From CAYYMH01 sp964472785 (GTDB lineage: Bacteria > Zhuqueibacterota > Zhuqueibacteria > Thermofontimicrobiales > Thermofontimicrobiaceae), in the NCBI GenBank assembly GCA_964472785.1, contig CAYYMH010000052.1:1-29541 (forward strand): a DNA stretch of 29,541 nucleotides, given 5' to 3'. Shown here one piece after another: positions 1-8,209 of the stretch. Both the position numbers and the translations under genes were made by a program. A model generated the notes under the pieces. The model saw only the letters and a program-made list of their open reading frames with translations, was not told where the DNA came from and searched no databases. How positions within the stretch are numbered: position 1 is the first letter of the stretch; each line of letters begins with the position of its first letter.

Positions 1-83
1 ATAAAACGAGATTTTTGGCAGAAAATTTGGGGAAATAAAGTTAGATATTACATTATAAAACTATTGATAAAAAAATTATTAAT

Positions 84-464
84 ATGGCTCCAACTGGTTA
101 CTTATCCGAGGAATCACATATTTCTGAGAATCAAAAAATTGTATTCAGCCCAGATAATAATCAATTTGCATATATCAAGGAAGATGAAGCTGGCAAATAT
201 TCAGTTGTATATGATGGCATAGAATCTGAAACGTACGACTACATTGATAATGTTAGCTTTAGTCCTGATGGCAATCATTTGGTATTTCTTTCAGCATTGC
301 ATGACAAACAATATGTTGTCATAGATAATAATGTAGTTCAAGCAACTGGTGATGTTTTGTTTTTTGGCAATGCCAAAGTTGTTTTTGATACAAACAATAA
401 ACTTCGCTATTTAGTTCAAGAGAACAATACATTATTCTTGATTGAACACTTAATTGATAATTAA
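84..464 (+). CDS. PD40/WD40-like beta-propeller protein, probably a truncated C-terminal fragment
   Basis: This 126-residue protein shows two TolB/PD40-type blade motifs (FSPDNNQFAYI near residue 22 and FSPDGNHLVFL near residue 59), followed by degenerate blades. Such repeats normally occur in proteins several times longer, so this is probably the tail of a larger gene. The frame stays open upstream only to about position 45, where a stop codon blocks it. No Shine-Dalgarno sequence precedes the ATG, and the window begins just upstream. Either the gene starts here as a short remnant, or it continues leftward through a frameshift. Its AT content is higher than that of the following pbpC gene. 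Function is unknown; beta-propeller fragments of this kind usually mediate binding. The family assignment is fair, but whether the gene is intact is uncertain. Confidence 0.5.
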   Translation: MAPTGYLSEESHISENQKIVFSPDNNQFAYIKEDEAGKYSVVYDGIESETYDYIDNVSFSPDGNHLVFLSALHDKQYVVIDNNVVQATGDVLFFGNAKVVFDTNNKLRYLVQENNTLFLIEHLIDN

Positions 465-738
465 CAGCTTGTATAATTTCAAGCTGCTAAGGATGCGGCC
501 GCATCGAATCTTTTTCATTTTTAAGTTTGGCTTTGGACGGCTTTCGGCGTCCATAAAAAATAAAAGCAGTACGGACAATACCGCTTGTTCGGTTCACATT
601 TTATATGTCTTCGAGACGTCATCAGATGGTCGCACATTAGAGCCAAACGTTAACGTTTTCGCTACTTTAAAATTCACTTTCATTCAAGTTAAGCATGTAT
701 CTTTTACTGCACACATCTTAAAATAACCCTTCACCGCC
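461..738. other. palindrome-rich spacer between the propeller fragment and pbpC
   Basis: No credible gene is seen here. The stretch holds several perfect or near-perfect dyads: 461-490 (arms TTA-CAGCTTG / CAAGCTG-TAA with one mismatched pair, overlapping the stop codon of the preceding ORF), 492-505 (GATGCGGCCGCATC, a perfect 14-bp palindrome), 535-552 (GGACG/CGTCC hairpin), 607-617 (GTCT/AGAC with a 3-nt loop) and 645-658 (AAACGTTAACGTTT, a perfect 14-bp palindrome). None has the run of T expected of an intrinsic terminator. A promoter for pbpC must lie in or before this region, but I cannot pick one with confidence. Confidence 0.5.
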
Positions 739-3051
739 ATGAAAACCCATACCCAAACAATCCTAAAAATCTACAGCATTATTTTGCCAATCGCCTTATT
801 TCTATCAGCAGTTTATTACCTGCCCGGATTAGAGGAAAAATTATCATTTCAGCCATCGAAACTTGTTCTCGATCAAAACGGAGAATTGCTGCGGGTCACC
901 CTGTCGCCGGACGAGATGTGGCGAATGCCGATTACTGCCGAGGAGATTTCACCGCTGCTCAAAAAGGCGGTGATGGCGTACGAAGACCGGCATTTTTATT
1001 ATCATTTCGGCGTGAATCCGGTTGCCATGGTTCGGGCGCTGGTGGCGAATATTCGCGCTGGCGGGATTGTGCAGGGCGGGTCCACCATTACCATGCAGGT
1101 AGCGCGGATGATGGATCCGGCGCCGCGGACTGTGCCCAACAAACTGATCGAGATGTTGCGTGCGTTGCAATTGGAGCTTCGTTATTCCAAACAGGACATC
1201 CTCACCTTGTATTTCAATATGGCGCCGTACGGCGGGAATATCGTCGGCTCGGCTGCCGCGTCTTACATCTATTTTGACAAAAATCCGCGCCATTTAAGTC
1301 TGGGCGAAGCCGCACTGTTAGCTGCCATTCCCAACAATCCCAATCTGCTGCGCCCCGATGTCAATCCGGATGCCTGCACACAGGTGCGGGATAAAATTCT
1401 CAATATTTTGGAGAAACAAGGAAAAATCACTGCCGTCCAAAAATCTGAAGCGCAAACCGAACCCATTCATTCGAGGCGCTATGACATGCCGTTCCAGGCG
1501 CCGCATTTGTCCACCATGCTATTGGAAAAATATCCGCAGAAAACACTGCTGAACACTACCATCGATCCGAAATTTCAAAAATTGGCCGAGCGGATTTTGG
1601 AAAATCATTTGCAGCCCTGGAAGCGTAAATCCATCACTAATGGCGCGGTGGTGATTATCGACAACCGGAACCGAAACGTGCTGGCGCTGGTCGGTTCGGC
1701 AAATTTTTTTGATGACAAAAACAACGGCCAGGTCAACGGCGCCACCGCGCCCCGCTCTCCCGGCTCTGCCCTGAAACCGTTCATTTACGCACTGGGAATT
1801 GAAAACGGATTAATTACGCCGCAAACCCGGCTCTACGATGTGCCGGTGGAATATTCGGGTTACCGCCCGGTGAATTACGACGATACGTATCACGGTTGGG
1901 TCACGGTCGAAGACGCGCTGACCCGCTCTTTGAACGTGCCCGCGGTCAATCTGTACGCGCAATTGGGTGAGCAGGGTCTATATTTCTTTTTAAAGGAAGC
2001 GGGTATCAGCACCCTGCCAAAACCAAAGGATTATTATGGCTTATCACTGATTTTGGGAGGTTGCGGCGTCACGTTGCTGGAACTGACAAATCTGTACGCC
2101 GGACTGGCAAACGGCGGTGAATTCGAGCCCTGCAAACTGCTGCGCGAGGAAGATATTCACGCCGGAAAGACACTGCTGAGCGAGGGCGCCTGTTACATTT
2201 TGTCCGAAATGTTGAGCCAGGTCCGCCGTCCCGAACTGCCGGCAGCATGGGAACACGCCGTTAACCTGCCCAAAGTCGCCTGGAAAACCGGCACCTCTTA
2301 CGGACACCGGGATGCGTGGAGTATCGGTTACACGCCCAATTACACCATCGGCGTCTGGGTGGGAAATTTTGACGCGACCGGCGTGCCTGAACTGGTGGGC
2401 GCAGAAGTGGCAGCGCCGCTGCTGTTCGCCCTGTTTAACACAATCGAAAATCCGTCTGAAAATAAATGGTTCATCCAGCCCGCTGCGCTGCAAAAAAGAC
2501 AGGTGTGTACTGTCAGCGGTATGCTGCCAACAGATTATTGTTCGTCGGTCAAAGAGGAATTGTACCTCCCCGGTATTTCTCCGGTCAAACGGTGCGATGT
2601 GCATCAGAAAATCTTCATCGACAAAAAAACCAGCACTCGCTTGTGTTCGCACTGCCGCATTGGCAGAACCTATGACGAAAAAATCATCGAACACTGGCCC
2701 GCCGAAATCGCGACCTGGATGTCGCGTCACGGTTTTCCGGTGGAAATGATTCCCGAGCATTTTCCGCAATGCCCCAAAATTTTAGCCGGTAAAAAACCGA
2801 TTATTCTCTCCCCTTCGTCAAACACGATCTACAAAATCCGCGAAGGAGTAGCGAAAACTTATCAAAAAATTTTGCTGCAAGCCACTGTTTCCAATGACGT
2901 AAAAACGATCTACTGGTTTTTGGACGGCAAACTGATTTCAGCCAATCCGCCGGCGGAGAAAAAATTTATTGAGCCAAATCCGGGTCAGCATCGTATAACA
3001 TGTACCGACGATGCCGGTCGGTCTTCGGAAATCATGTTTATCGTAAAATAA
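739..3051 (+). CDS. pbpC: penicillin-binding protein 1C (bifunctional peptidoglycan glycosyltransferase/transpeptidase)
   Basis: This 770-residue inner-membrane enzyme would polymerise lipid II glycan strands and cross-link peptides in the periplasm. An N-terminal membrane anchor spans residues 9-29. The GT51 glycosyltransferase domain follows, with the EDRHFYYHFG motif (catalytic Glu about residue 82) and QGGSTITMQ at 112-120. The transpeptidase domain carries all three signatures: S343-A-L-K346, S397-L-N399 and K516-T-G518. Past residue 590 is a cysteine-containing PBP1C-type C-terminal (BiPBP_C-like) region, which separates it from PBP1A/1B. No clear Shine-Dalgarno precedes the ATG, but the anchor needs this start. 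In many bacteria pbpC lies beside an alpha-2-macroglobulin gene; here the next gene, 11 bp downstream, is a GWxTD protein. All key residues are present. The assignment is confident. Confidence 0.95.
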   Translation: MKTHTQTILKIYSIILPIALFLSAVYYLPGLEEKLSFQPSKLVLDQNGELLRVTLSPDEMWRMPITAEEISPLLKKAVMAYEDRHFYYHFGVNPVAMVRALVANIRAGGIVQGGSTITMQVARMMDPAPRTVPNKLIEMLRALQLELRYSKQDILTLYFNMAPYGGNIVGSAAASYIYFDKNPRHLSLGEAALLAAIPNNPNLLRPDVNPDACTQVRDKILNILEKQGKITAVQKSEAQTEPIHSRRYDMPFQAPHLSTMLLEKYPQKTLLNTTIDPKFQKLAERILENHLQPWKRKSITNGAVVIIDNRNRNVLALVGSANFFDDKNNGQVNGATAPRSPGSALKPFIYALGIENGLITPQTRLYDVPVEYSGYRPVNYDDTYHGWVTVEDALTRSLNVPAVNLYAQLGEQGLYFFLKEAGISTLPKPKDYYGLSLILGGCGVTLLELTNLYAGLANGGEFEPCKLLREEDIHAGKTLLSEGACYILSEMLSQVRRPELPAAWEHAVNLPKVAWKTGTSYGHRDAWSIGYTPNYTIGVWVGNFDATGVPELVGAEVAAPLLFALFNTIENPSENKWFIQPAALQKRQVCTVSGMLPTDYCSSVKEELYLPGISPVKRCDVHQKIFIDKKTSTRLCSHCRIGRTYDEKIIEHWPAEIATWMSRHGFPVEMIPEHFPQCPKILAGKKPIILSPSSNTIYKIREGVAKTYQKILLQATVSNDVKTIYWFLDGKLISANPPAEKKFIEPNPGQHRITCTDDAGRSSEIMFIVK

Positions 3052-3062
3052 AAGGTGCAATG

Positions 3063-5330
3063 ATGCGGCATTTATTTCATAAAAAAACTCTCTGGTTTAT
3101 CGGTCTGATCATTCTTTTGACTGCGGTTCATCTTACGGCGCACATTGGGAGTACAGCTTCAAATTTGTTCAAAGCAGAATCCTTTTTTGAGTACGGCAAA
3201 TTAGATTCTGCCAAAGCGCTTTTCGAACAGATATTGAAAACAGATGAAAATTCAATCCGTACTCAATTAGGTTTGGGACAAACGCTGGTCGAAAAAGAAG
3301 ATTGGGGCGACGCGAAAGATCATTTTAAAAAAGCGCTGAAAATCGAGCCGGAGAATTTGACTGCGAAATATTATTTGGGCATCTGTTACCGGGAGACCGG
3401 AAAATTCAAAGCGCTGCTGTTGCGAAAATGGGATTGGAATAAAGCGGAAAAATATTTTGAGCAAACCGTGAATGCGGATTCGACCTTTGAGGATGTGCTG
3501 TTTCAGTTTGCCCGTCTGCGACGGTATCAGGAAAACTATCGGCAGGCGATTATTTTAGGACATAATCAAATTCGGCTACGACCGGAGTTGGTGACGCCGC
3601 AGGTCAAGCTATTTCGATTGTATCGCTATTTCATCACCCACACTAATACGGAAGAAGCCGTTGATTGGTTATCCCGGCAGCCCTGGGATCATGCTCAATT
3701 TGCGATTGCGGAAAAATACCGCCGGGAGGGGCATCTGGATCAAGCCGACTCATTATTTCGTATTTTGCTGAATAAAGATGCAGACATGCCGGTGCAGCCG
3801 GTTTATCTGGCGTTAGCGCGGATTCATTATGAGAAAGATGATAAAGGCGCTGCCGAACAGTTTTACCAACAAGCGGTTCAAAATATTTCTGACGATGTCG
3901 GAGCCGAGTTAGTTTTTGAAGATTTGAAATACATTTTGTCGAATAAAGAATTTTCCGAATTCCAGCAGATCGAATCTGTGGCACGGAAAAAGGATTTTTT
4001 CCGAACCTTCTGGGCGCGCCGCAATCCGATTCCGGCGTCACCGACCAATCTCCGGTTGGCAGAGCACTACCGCCGGTTAATTTACGCGGAGCAAAATTAC
4101 GAGTACGACGGCTTCCGCCTTTGGTTCAACAATCCAGATCAGCTTGGTTACTTTGACTTTGATCAGGTGTATCAGCTCAATCACGAGTTTCACGATAAAG
4201 GACTGATTTACATTCGTCACGGACAGGCTGATGAATGGGCAGCCACCAGCGGGATGGATGTACCGACGAACGAATCGTGGCTTTATTACAAAATAGCGAA
4301 TCAGCCCAAAATGAGCTTTCATTTTATGACGCACAACTCACCGAGCGCGTGGCGCTTCACTCCCACCATCACGCATCCGGATATTTTAGAGGATCGATTG
4401 AGTTGGGGCAATGAGTATTACCGCTTGTACACTGCTGATCATTTGGAGCGATTAGCTGCTACCAATGAACTGGCGATGAAAAGCAAAACGTCTGTGGAAA
4501 CGGGCATTGCCACGGATCGTCACACCTGGCCCAAAGAAATAGAGCCCTTTGAAGTGCCGCTGTCGCTGGCAGCCTTTCGCGGGGATAGTGGGAAAACGTC
4601 TGTCGAGTTGTATTATTCAGTGCCGACTGAACCCTTTGTCGGGGAGAATCAGGATAGCGTCATAACATTGAAAAAAGGTGTTTCACTGTTGGACTTTTCC
4701 TGGAATAAAGTGGCGAAACATCATCAAACCATCGAGCTGCCGGTTAAGGAAAATCAATTCGCTGTCGATCTGGATTGTTTTTCAGTCAAACCAGATTCTT
4801 ATTATGTGTCGTTTTATCTGCAGGATTCTTCGGAACTCAAACTGAGCGCTTACAAATTCAAAACCGGGATCAAAAAGTTCTCCGAATTCAAACTGGACAT
4901 CAGCGACATCCAGCTGGCGAGTTTCATCGGACCGGCGGACAGGAATGAAAAATTCACCAAACACCAACTGACCGTTATCCCGAATCCGTCCAAAACCTAT
5001 GAGAAAGAAAAACCGATTTACATTTATTTTGAAATCTACAATTTGCAGAAAAATAGCACTGGCAACACTGATTTTACCATTGAATACACACTTTCATTTT
5101 TGAGCGACAGCGATAAAGGGATAAAAAATTTATTCGGATTGTTCGGTGGCGGAGGCAAAACTTCCATCACAACAACGATTCACCGGCAGGGAGAAGATGC
5201 GCTTTCCGTTGAATATTTAGCCATCGATGTCAGCAAAGTGAAACGGGGAAAGCACGAACTGGTCGTCAAAATCACAGACCGGAATTCTGGACAAAGCGTA
5301 CGTAATTCCAATCAAATGACGCTGAAATGA
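3063..5330 (+). CDS. GWxTD-family protein with N-terminal TPR repeats, exported or membrane-anchored
   Basis: This is a 755-residue protein. A hydrophobic segment at residues 10-25 (TLWFIGLIILLTAVHL) is a signal anchor or signal peptide. Tetratricopeptide-like repeats follow (about residues 30-115 and again about 170-290). The GWxTD-type region comprises FWARRNPIPASPTN near residue 315 and KGLIYIRHGQADEW near 378, which resemble the family pattern FW..RDPTP.T..N and GRIYIR.G.PDE. The GWxTD tetrad itself appears degenerate (FHDKGLIYI). The C-terminal 330 residues are beta-rich. ATG 3063 is preferred because AAAGGTG lies 5 nt upstream; ATG 3060 and a more distal start at 3000 inside pbpC are less likely. 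It is probably co-transcribed with pbpC. GWxTD proteins are typical of FCB-type genomes and have no firmly established function; an envelope role is inferred from the signal segment and the pbpC neighbour. Confidence 0.85.
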   Translation: MRHLFHKKTLWFIGLIILLTAVHLTAHIGSTASNLFKAESFFEYGKLDSAKALFEQILKTDENSIRTQLGLGQTLVEKEDWGDAKDHFKKALKIEPENLTAKYYLGICYRETGKFKALLLRKWDWNKAEKYFEQTVNADSTFEDVLFQFARLRRYQENYRQAIILGHNQIRLRPELVTPQVKLFRLYRYFITHTNTEEAVDWLSRQPWDHAQFAIAEKYRREGHLDQADSLFRILLNKDADMPVQPVYLALARIHYEKDDKGAAEQFYQQAVQNISDDVGAELVFEDLKYILSNKEFSEFQQIESVARKKDFFRTFWARRNPIPASPTNLRLAEHYRRLIYAEQNYEYDGFRLWFNNPDQLGYFDFDQVYQLNHEFHDKGLIYIRHGQADEWAATSGMDVPTNESWLYYKIANQPKMSFHFMTHNSPSAWRFTPTITHPDILEDRLSWGNEYYRLYTADHLERLAATNELAMKSKTSVETGIATDRHTWPKEIEPFEVPLSLAAFRGDSGKTSVELYYSVPTEPFVGENQDSVITLKKGVSLLDFSWNKVAKHHQTIELPVKENQFAVDLDCFSVKPDSYYVSFYLQDSSELKLSAYKFKTGIKKFSEFKLDISDIQLASFIGPADRNEKFTKHQLTVIPNPSKTYEKEKPIYIYFEIYNLQKNSTGNTDFTIEYTLSFLSDSDKGIKNLFGLFGGGGKTSITTTIHRQGEDALSVEYLAIDVSKVKRGKHELVVKITDRNSGQSVRNSNQMTLK

Positions 5331-5498
5331 AATTAGTTTTTAAGTTGGTATCGAAGTAACAGTAAATTCAATTACAGATTGCCTACGAAACACGCTAATG
5401 TACTCGTAAAATTTTTATGTGAAATTGGTGTTATTTGGTGTCTGAACGAAAACTTTTTTTAGTGACTAAAAATGATATTTTCAAATTTACTTAAATTT

Positions 5499-5690
5499 AC
5501 CTCATCCTCTGTTCCCTTATCCTGGAAGGAAAAGGAAGATTTCTATTCTGGGGCTGTATCAAAAGTTAACGTGTAGTGACGAATTTATTCGTCAAACACC
5601 AGATATTGTATGGGACGAATAAATTCGCTACTACAAATTGTCCTAAACATATTTCATTGGGACTTTTGATACAGCCCTCTGGGGTGAAGT
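5499..5690. repeat. REP-like imperfect palindromic repeat, interrupted by a MITE
   Basis: Outer arms ACCTCATCCT (5499-5508) and GGGGTGAAGT (5681-5690) are imperfect inverted copies. Inner arms CCTTATCCT and AGGAAAAGG (about 5515-5537) pair with one mismatch. Removing the 127-bp insert and one copy of TCTG leaves a compact element of about 61 bp. The style (CCTCAnCC ... CCTT.TCC..GGA.AAGG ... GGGGTGA) resembles widespread bacterial intergenic palindromic repeats; that resemblance is from memory and not tested. It lies between convergent genes. The remaining sequence 5331-5498 holds nothing I can name. Confidence 0.5.
5551..5677. mobile_element. 127-bp MITE-like element with 16-bp perfect terminal inverted repeats
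   Basis: The ends are perfect 16-bp inverted repeats: GGGCTGTATCAAAAGT at 5551-5566 and its reverse complement at 5662-5677. Both ends are flanked directly by TCTG (5547-5550 and 5678-5681), consistent with a 4-bp target-site duplication. A second inverted repeat lies inside: 5573-5593 pairs with 5614-5634 at 19 of 21 positions (core GAATTTATTCGTC). There is no coding capacity, so movement would need a transposase acting in trans. A GGGCTGT-type end with a 4-bp duplication suggests an IS5- or IS1182-like parent; this is inference. The whole element would fold into a long hairpin in RNA between two convergent genes. Confidence 0.75.
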
Positions 5691-5715
5691 CTATTATTGT
5701 GTTTTCGGTCAGGCA

Positions 5716-7200
5716 TTATTTACTTTTCAACTGATTAGCTTCTTCATACGCCTTCTTCGCCCATTTAATAGTATATTCCGTAAGCAGCGCTCTTGCTTTT
5801 TGTGGTTCCTTCTGATACATGCCAAGAATTTGATCTTCAAAATCAACCTGTTGTTCCAGCAATATTTTCTCTAATTTATCCCATACTTCTCTGATTTTTG
5901 CAATCCGGTTTTTGTAATCCTCATCCACCCATTCCGCTAATTCGACAAAGGTCCAAAATGCGTGTACTTTTGATTTGTCGTAATAAAACTCCGGCGGGTC
6001 AAAATGGACTTTCAGCGCTTCCTGATGGTCGAGATAGGCGTAATTTTCCGGCGCTTCCGTGATCCCAACATACCAGGGAATAAACGCCTGTGAATCGGGA
6101 CGGCGTGGCGCGATCCAGACCAACGTTCCAATCTCTTTTGGCATCCAACTGCGCAGCTGAGCGATAAAACCGAACTGGTTTGTCGGTGAACAAATTGTTG
6201 AGCGATTAAGTTCGTAAGGATTGCCTAATTTATAATGCTGGCTGTTGTCAAATTCAGTACCCTCATAATGATCCCGCATCACCCGCATCAAATCCTGGAC
6301 CGCTATTTTTTCCTTCGGTTTCAGTGAAAAAGGAAACTCATCGTTCACATCGAATTGATGCTGGCTGATGAGGGTCACTCCCCGCCACATCCGATTAATA
6401 TTGCCAGAGCTTTCCAATGATCTGGGACTGGCATAGGCTTTGGCAAAATGGAATGCACCGTCTTGTTCCGAATTGTACCAACCCTTTTGCACAGCATAAT
6501 CGATAATATCTGCGGAGCCAAGAAAATTAGTGGTATCCGCTAAATCGATTTCACCGATGGTGTAGTAATTGGGAATTACGGCGACATGGTCATCAGGAAT
6601 GCGTTGTGCCATCCAATGCTTTCCGTGAACAGCAGCCAGCATCCATCCTTCGTTCGCATCAGCAATCAGATAGGTACGCCCGGATGAAGCATAGCCATAA
6701 GTTTCGATCAAGTCCCCGGCTATTTTTACACCTTGTTTGGCAGATTTGGCACGTTCCGTCACCGCTCGCCGAAGCCAGTAGATAACGCCGCCATCGGTAA
6801 GGTCAGGCTCTTTCTCCCTTGAGCTGCATTGGTCAGAAGCAATCGCCACCCCCCATTCGTTGATGTAGCCATCGGACACACTCATGTTCGGCATTTCAAG
6901 CCACAAGTAGGCATTGGTTTCCCAAACCTGATCCAGCTTACCCCCGTTTTTGAGCATAATCGAATCATCACTCGCATTTTGCTGTCGAGGAACTTTATAA
7001 AAGTTGACTAATTGTAAACCATAGTCATCTTCGTTGTGAGCAAATAGTACCGAACCATCTGTGGATGCGTTCTTCCCAACCATAATCGAAAAACAATCGA
7101 ATCCGTTATTTTTTTCAACCTGAGTAAATCCTTGAAACGCGTAAACCAAAAAAATGATCAAACATAAAACCCGAACCCAATACTTTTTAATATTGAACAT
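5716..7200 (-). CDS. C69-family dipeptidase (PepD/U34 type), exported
   Basis: This 494-residue N-terminal-nucleophile hydrolase is predicted to cleave dipeptides. The N-terminus has a hydrophobic signal segment (residues 9-26), so the enzyme likely acts in the periplasm or outside the cell. The family signature follows it: DCFSIMVGKNASTDGSVL and HNEDD. Cys36 is the expected catalytic nucleophile, exposed after processing. GRTYLIADANEGWMLAAVHGKHW and WIAPRRPDSQAFIPWYVG are further stretches typical of C69 peptidases. Length fits the family (about 450-550). Start: GAGGG lies just upstream of the ATG. The gene stands alone on the minus strand, convergent with the GWxTD gene and divergent from the lipoprotein gene. 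No convincing promoter was picked for it in the AT-rich 198-bp divergent spacer. An exported dipeptidase fits peptide scavenging. Confidence 0.9.
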   Translation of the reverse strand: MFNIKKYWVRVLCLIIFLVYAFQGFTQVEKNNGFDCFSIMVGKNASTDGSVLFAHNEDDYGLQLVNFYKVPRQQNASDDSIMLKNGGKLDQVWETNAYLWLEMPNMSVSDGYINEWGVAIASDQCSSREKEPDLTDGGVIYWLRRAVTERAKSAKQGVKIAGDLIETYGYASSGRTYLIADANEGWMLAAVHGKHWMAQRIPDDHVAVIPNYYTIGEIDLADTTNFLGSADIIDYAVQKGWYNSEQDGAFHFAKAYASPRSLESSGNINRMWRGVTLISQHQFDVNDEFPFSLKPKEKIAVQDLMRVMRDHYEGTEFDNSQHYKLGNPYELNRSTICSPTNQFGFIAQLRSWMPKEIGTLVWIAPRRPDSQAFIPWYVGITEAPENYAYLDHQEALKVHFDPPEFYYDKSKVHAFWTFVELAEWVDEDYKNRIAKIREVWDKLEKILLEQQVDFEDQILGMYQKEPQKARALLTEYTIKWAKKAYEEANQLKSK

Positions 7201-7339
7201 GGTACCCTCTTCTCTGTTTTGACAAACAAAATAAATTTATTAATTGCATTTAATAAACCAAATTAAAACCAAAAAATCAATGTTTTTTTTCAATCCTGTC
7301 AAAATGAATCGGACATAATATGCTGTGGTCATTCTTTGC

Positions 7340-7368
7340 TTGACAATCTGACTTAAGTTTTTTATATT
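7340..7368 (+). promoter_or_regulatory. sigma-70-type promoter for the small lipoprotein gene
   Basis: TTGACA (7340-7345), a 17-bp spacer and TATATT (7363-7368) lie 30 bp before the ATG at 7399. The -35 is a perfect consensus and the -10 differs at one base. The layout matches the tRNA promoter at 7954-7982 (same hexamers and spacer), which supports both. Confidence 0.75.
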
Positions 7369-7398
7369 TCAAAATAAGAAAAAAAGTGGAACGATAAC

Positions 7399-7905
7399 AT
7401 GTACCTGTCCAAATTAATTTTTTTGATATCCAGCATTTGTATCATGGTCTGTTCATGTACCAGCAGCAATATGAGGCGCGAAGAGAGACGCGCCTTCAAC
7501 CCGGCTGAATACGCTTATATTCGATTGGAAGGTTCTTCGACCGTTCGGGGCGAAGTCATGGTACCGCAAAAAGACGGTAGTTTAAAACCGTGCTCCGGCT
7601 GTGAAGTAACATTAAATCCAGCAACAAGTTACAGTGAAGAATTTTTCATCAAAACCGTCCAGAACGGCATTCCCATCGAGGAGCCGGATATTCGCATATT
7701 TCAATATATCAAAAAAACCGTAACGAACGATTCCGGTCACTTTACATTTGAAAATATTGGCAGTGGTAAATATTTCATTTATGCACCGGTCAAATATTAT
7801 ATTCCAAACACTGACGGCGGATATAAAAAAATTGATACCTATCTTTATGAATCCGTATTTGTCAGAAAAGATGAGGAGTTGTATCTCCGGCTTAAAAGAG
7901 ATTGA
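7399..7905 (+). CDS. small lipoprotein with a carboxypeptidase-regulatory-like (transthyretin-type) domain
   Basis: This is a 168-residue protein. Residues 1-19 form a short lipoprotein signal ending in VCSC, with Cys20 as the likely lipidated residue. A Ser/Asn-rich linker follows, then a single beta-sandwich domain of CarboxypepD_reg type. That domain shows RGEVMVPQKDGSLKPCSGCEVTLNP near residues 51-75, and a TNDSGHFTFENIGSGKYFIYAPV stretch near 110-132 that carries the characteristic D-x-x-G-x-F-x-F-x-x-I-x-x-G-x-Y pattern. A CSGC pair near residues 64-67 could form a disulfide. It is a single-gene unit with its own strong promoter and a weak AGTGGA ribosome site. Such domains usually serve as structural or binding modules at the cell surface. 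The specific role is unknown. Confidence 0.75.
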   Translation: MYLSKLIFLISSICIMVCSCTSSNMRREERRAFNPAEYAYIRLEGSSTVRGEVMVPQKDGSLKPCSGCEVTLNPATSYSEEFFIKTVQNGIPIEEPDIRIFQYIKKTVTNDSGHFTFENIGSGKYFIYAPVKYYIPNTDGGYKKIDTYLYESVFVRKDEELYLRLKRD

Positions 7906-7953
7906 ATTGCATAAATTTTGTCGGTAAATGCAGAAAGCATGCTCAAAAAAAAC

Positions 7954-7982
7954 TTGACAAAGAGTAAAATATTTTGTATATT
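7954..7982 (+). promoter_or_regulatory. promoter of tRNA-Asn
   Basis: TTGACA (7954-7959), a 17-bp spacer and TATATT (7977-7982) end 13 bp before the tRNA. The -10 continues as TATATTTG, which also fits the Bacteroidetes TAnnTTTG motif paired with an upstream TTG. The predicted start near 7989 leaves a leader of only a few nucleotides before the mature tRNA end. Confidence 0.8.
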
Positions 7983-7995
7983 TGAATTCATTTTT

Positions 7996-8068
7996 TCCGG
8001 AGTAGCTCAATTGGCAGAGCGGGTGGCTGTTAACCACTAGGTTGGGGGTTCAAGTCCCTCCTCCGGAG
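7996..8068 (+). tRNA. tRNA-Asn (anticodon GTT)
   Basis: A full 73-nt cloverleaf can be drawn. The acceptor stem is TCCGGAG/CTCCGGA, the D arm GCTC-AATTGGCA-GAGC, and the anticodon stem GGTGG/CCACT with loop CTGTTAA, giving anticodon GTT. The variable loop is AGGTT and the T arm GGGGG-TTCAAGT-CCCTC. The discriminator is G, as expected for tRNA-Asn. CCA is not encoded: the acceptor is followed by G then CAATTT. A strong promoter precedes it. The long antisense reading frame across this site is not a gene. Confidence 0.97.
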
Positions 8069-8209
8069 CAATTTACTTGATCCTGCGTTTCTTTTTGAGA
8101 TAATAGATAACATCTGCCGCGGTTATTTCGTTATTTCAAAGCTTGCCAAAAAACGATTGACGTTATCTTTTCTCAGATAAAAATTACATTTTTGAACTTT
8201 AGCATAGAT

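Noticed and set aside
461..660. Integron attC site
   Set aside because: No proper RYYYAAC / GTTRRRY pair frames the palindromes, and spacing is too long for one attC. It is kept only as a structural oddity.
454..726. 90-codon plus-strand frame
   Set aside because: It spans the palindrome cluster, has no ribosome site or known motif, and its composition looks like translated non-coding DNA.
2044..2769. 241-codon minus-strand frame inside pbpC
   Set aside because: It is antisense to the conserved transpeptidase coding region, with no recognisable protein features.
3000..3062. Upstream start for the GWxTD protein inside pbpC
   Set aside because: It would put 20 polar residues before the signal segment and has no ribosome site; ATG 3063 has AAAGGTG upstream.
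7612..8037. 141-codon minus-strand frame
   Set aside because: It runs across the tRNA-Asn gene and antisense to the lipoprotein gene.
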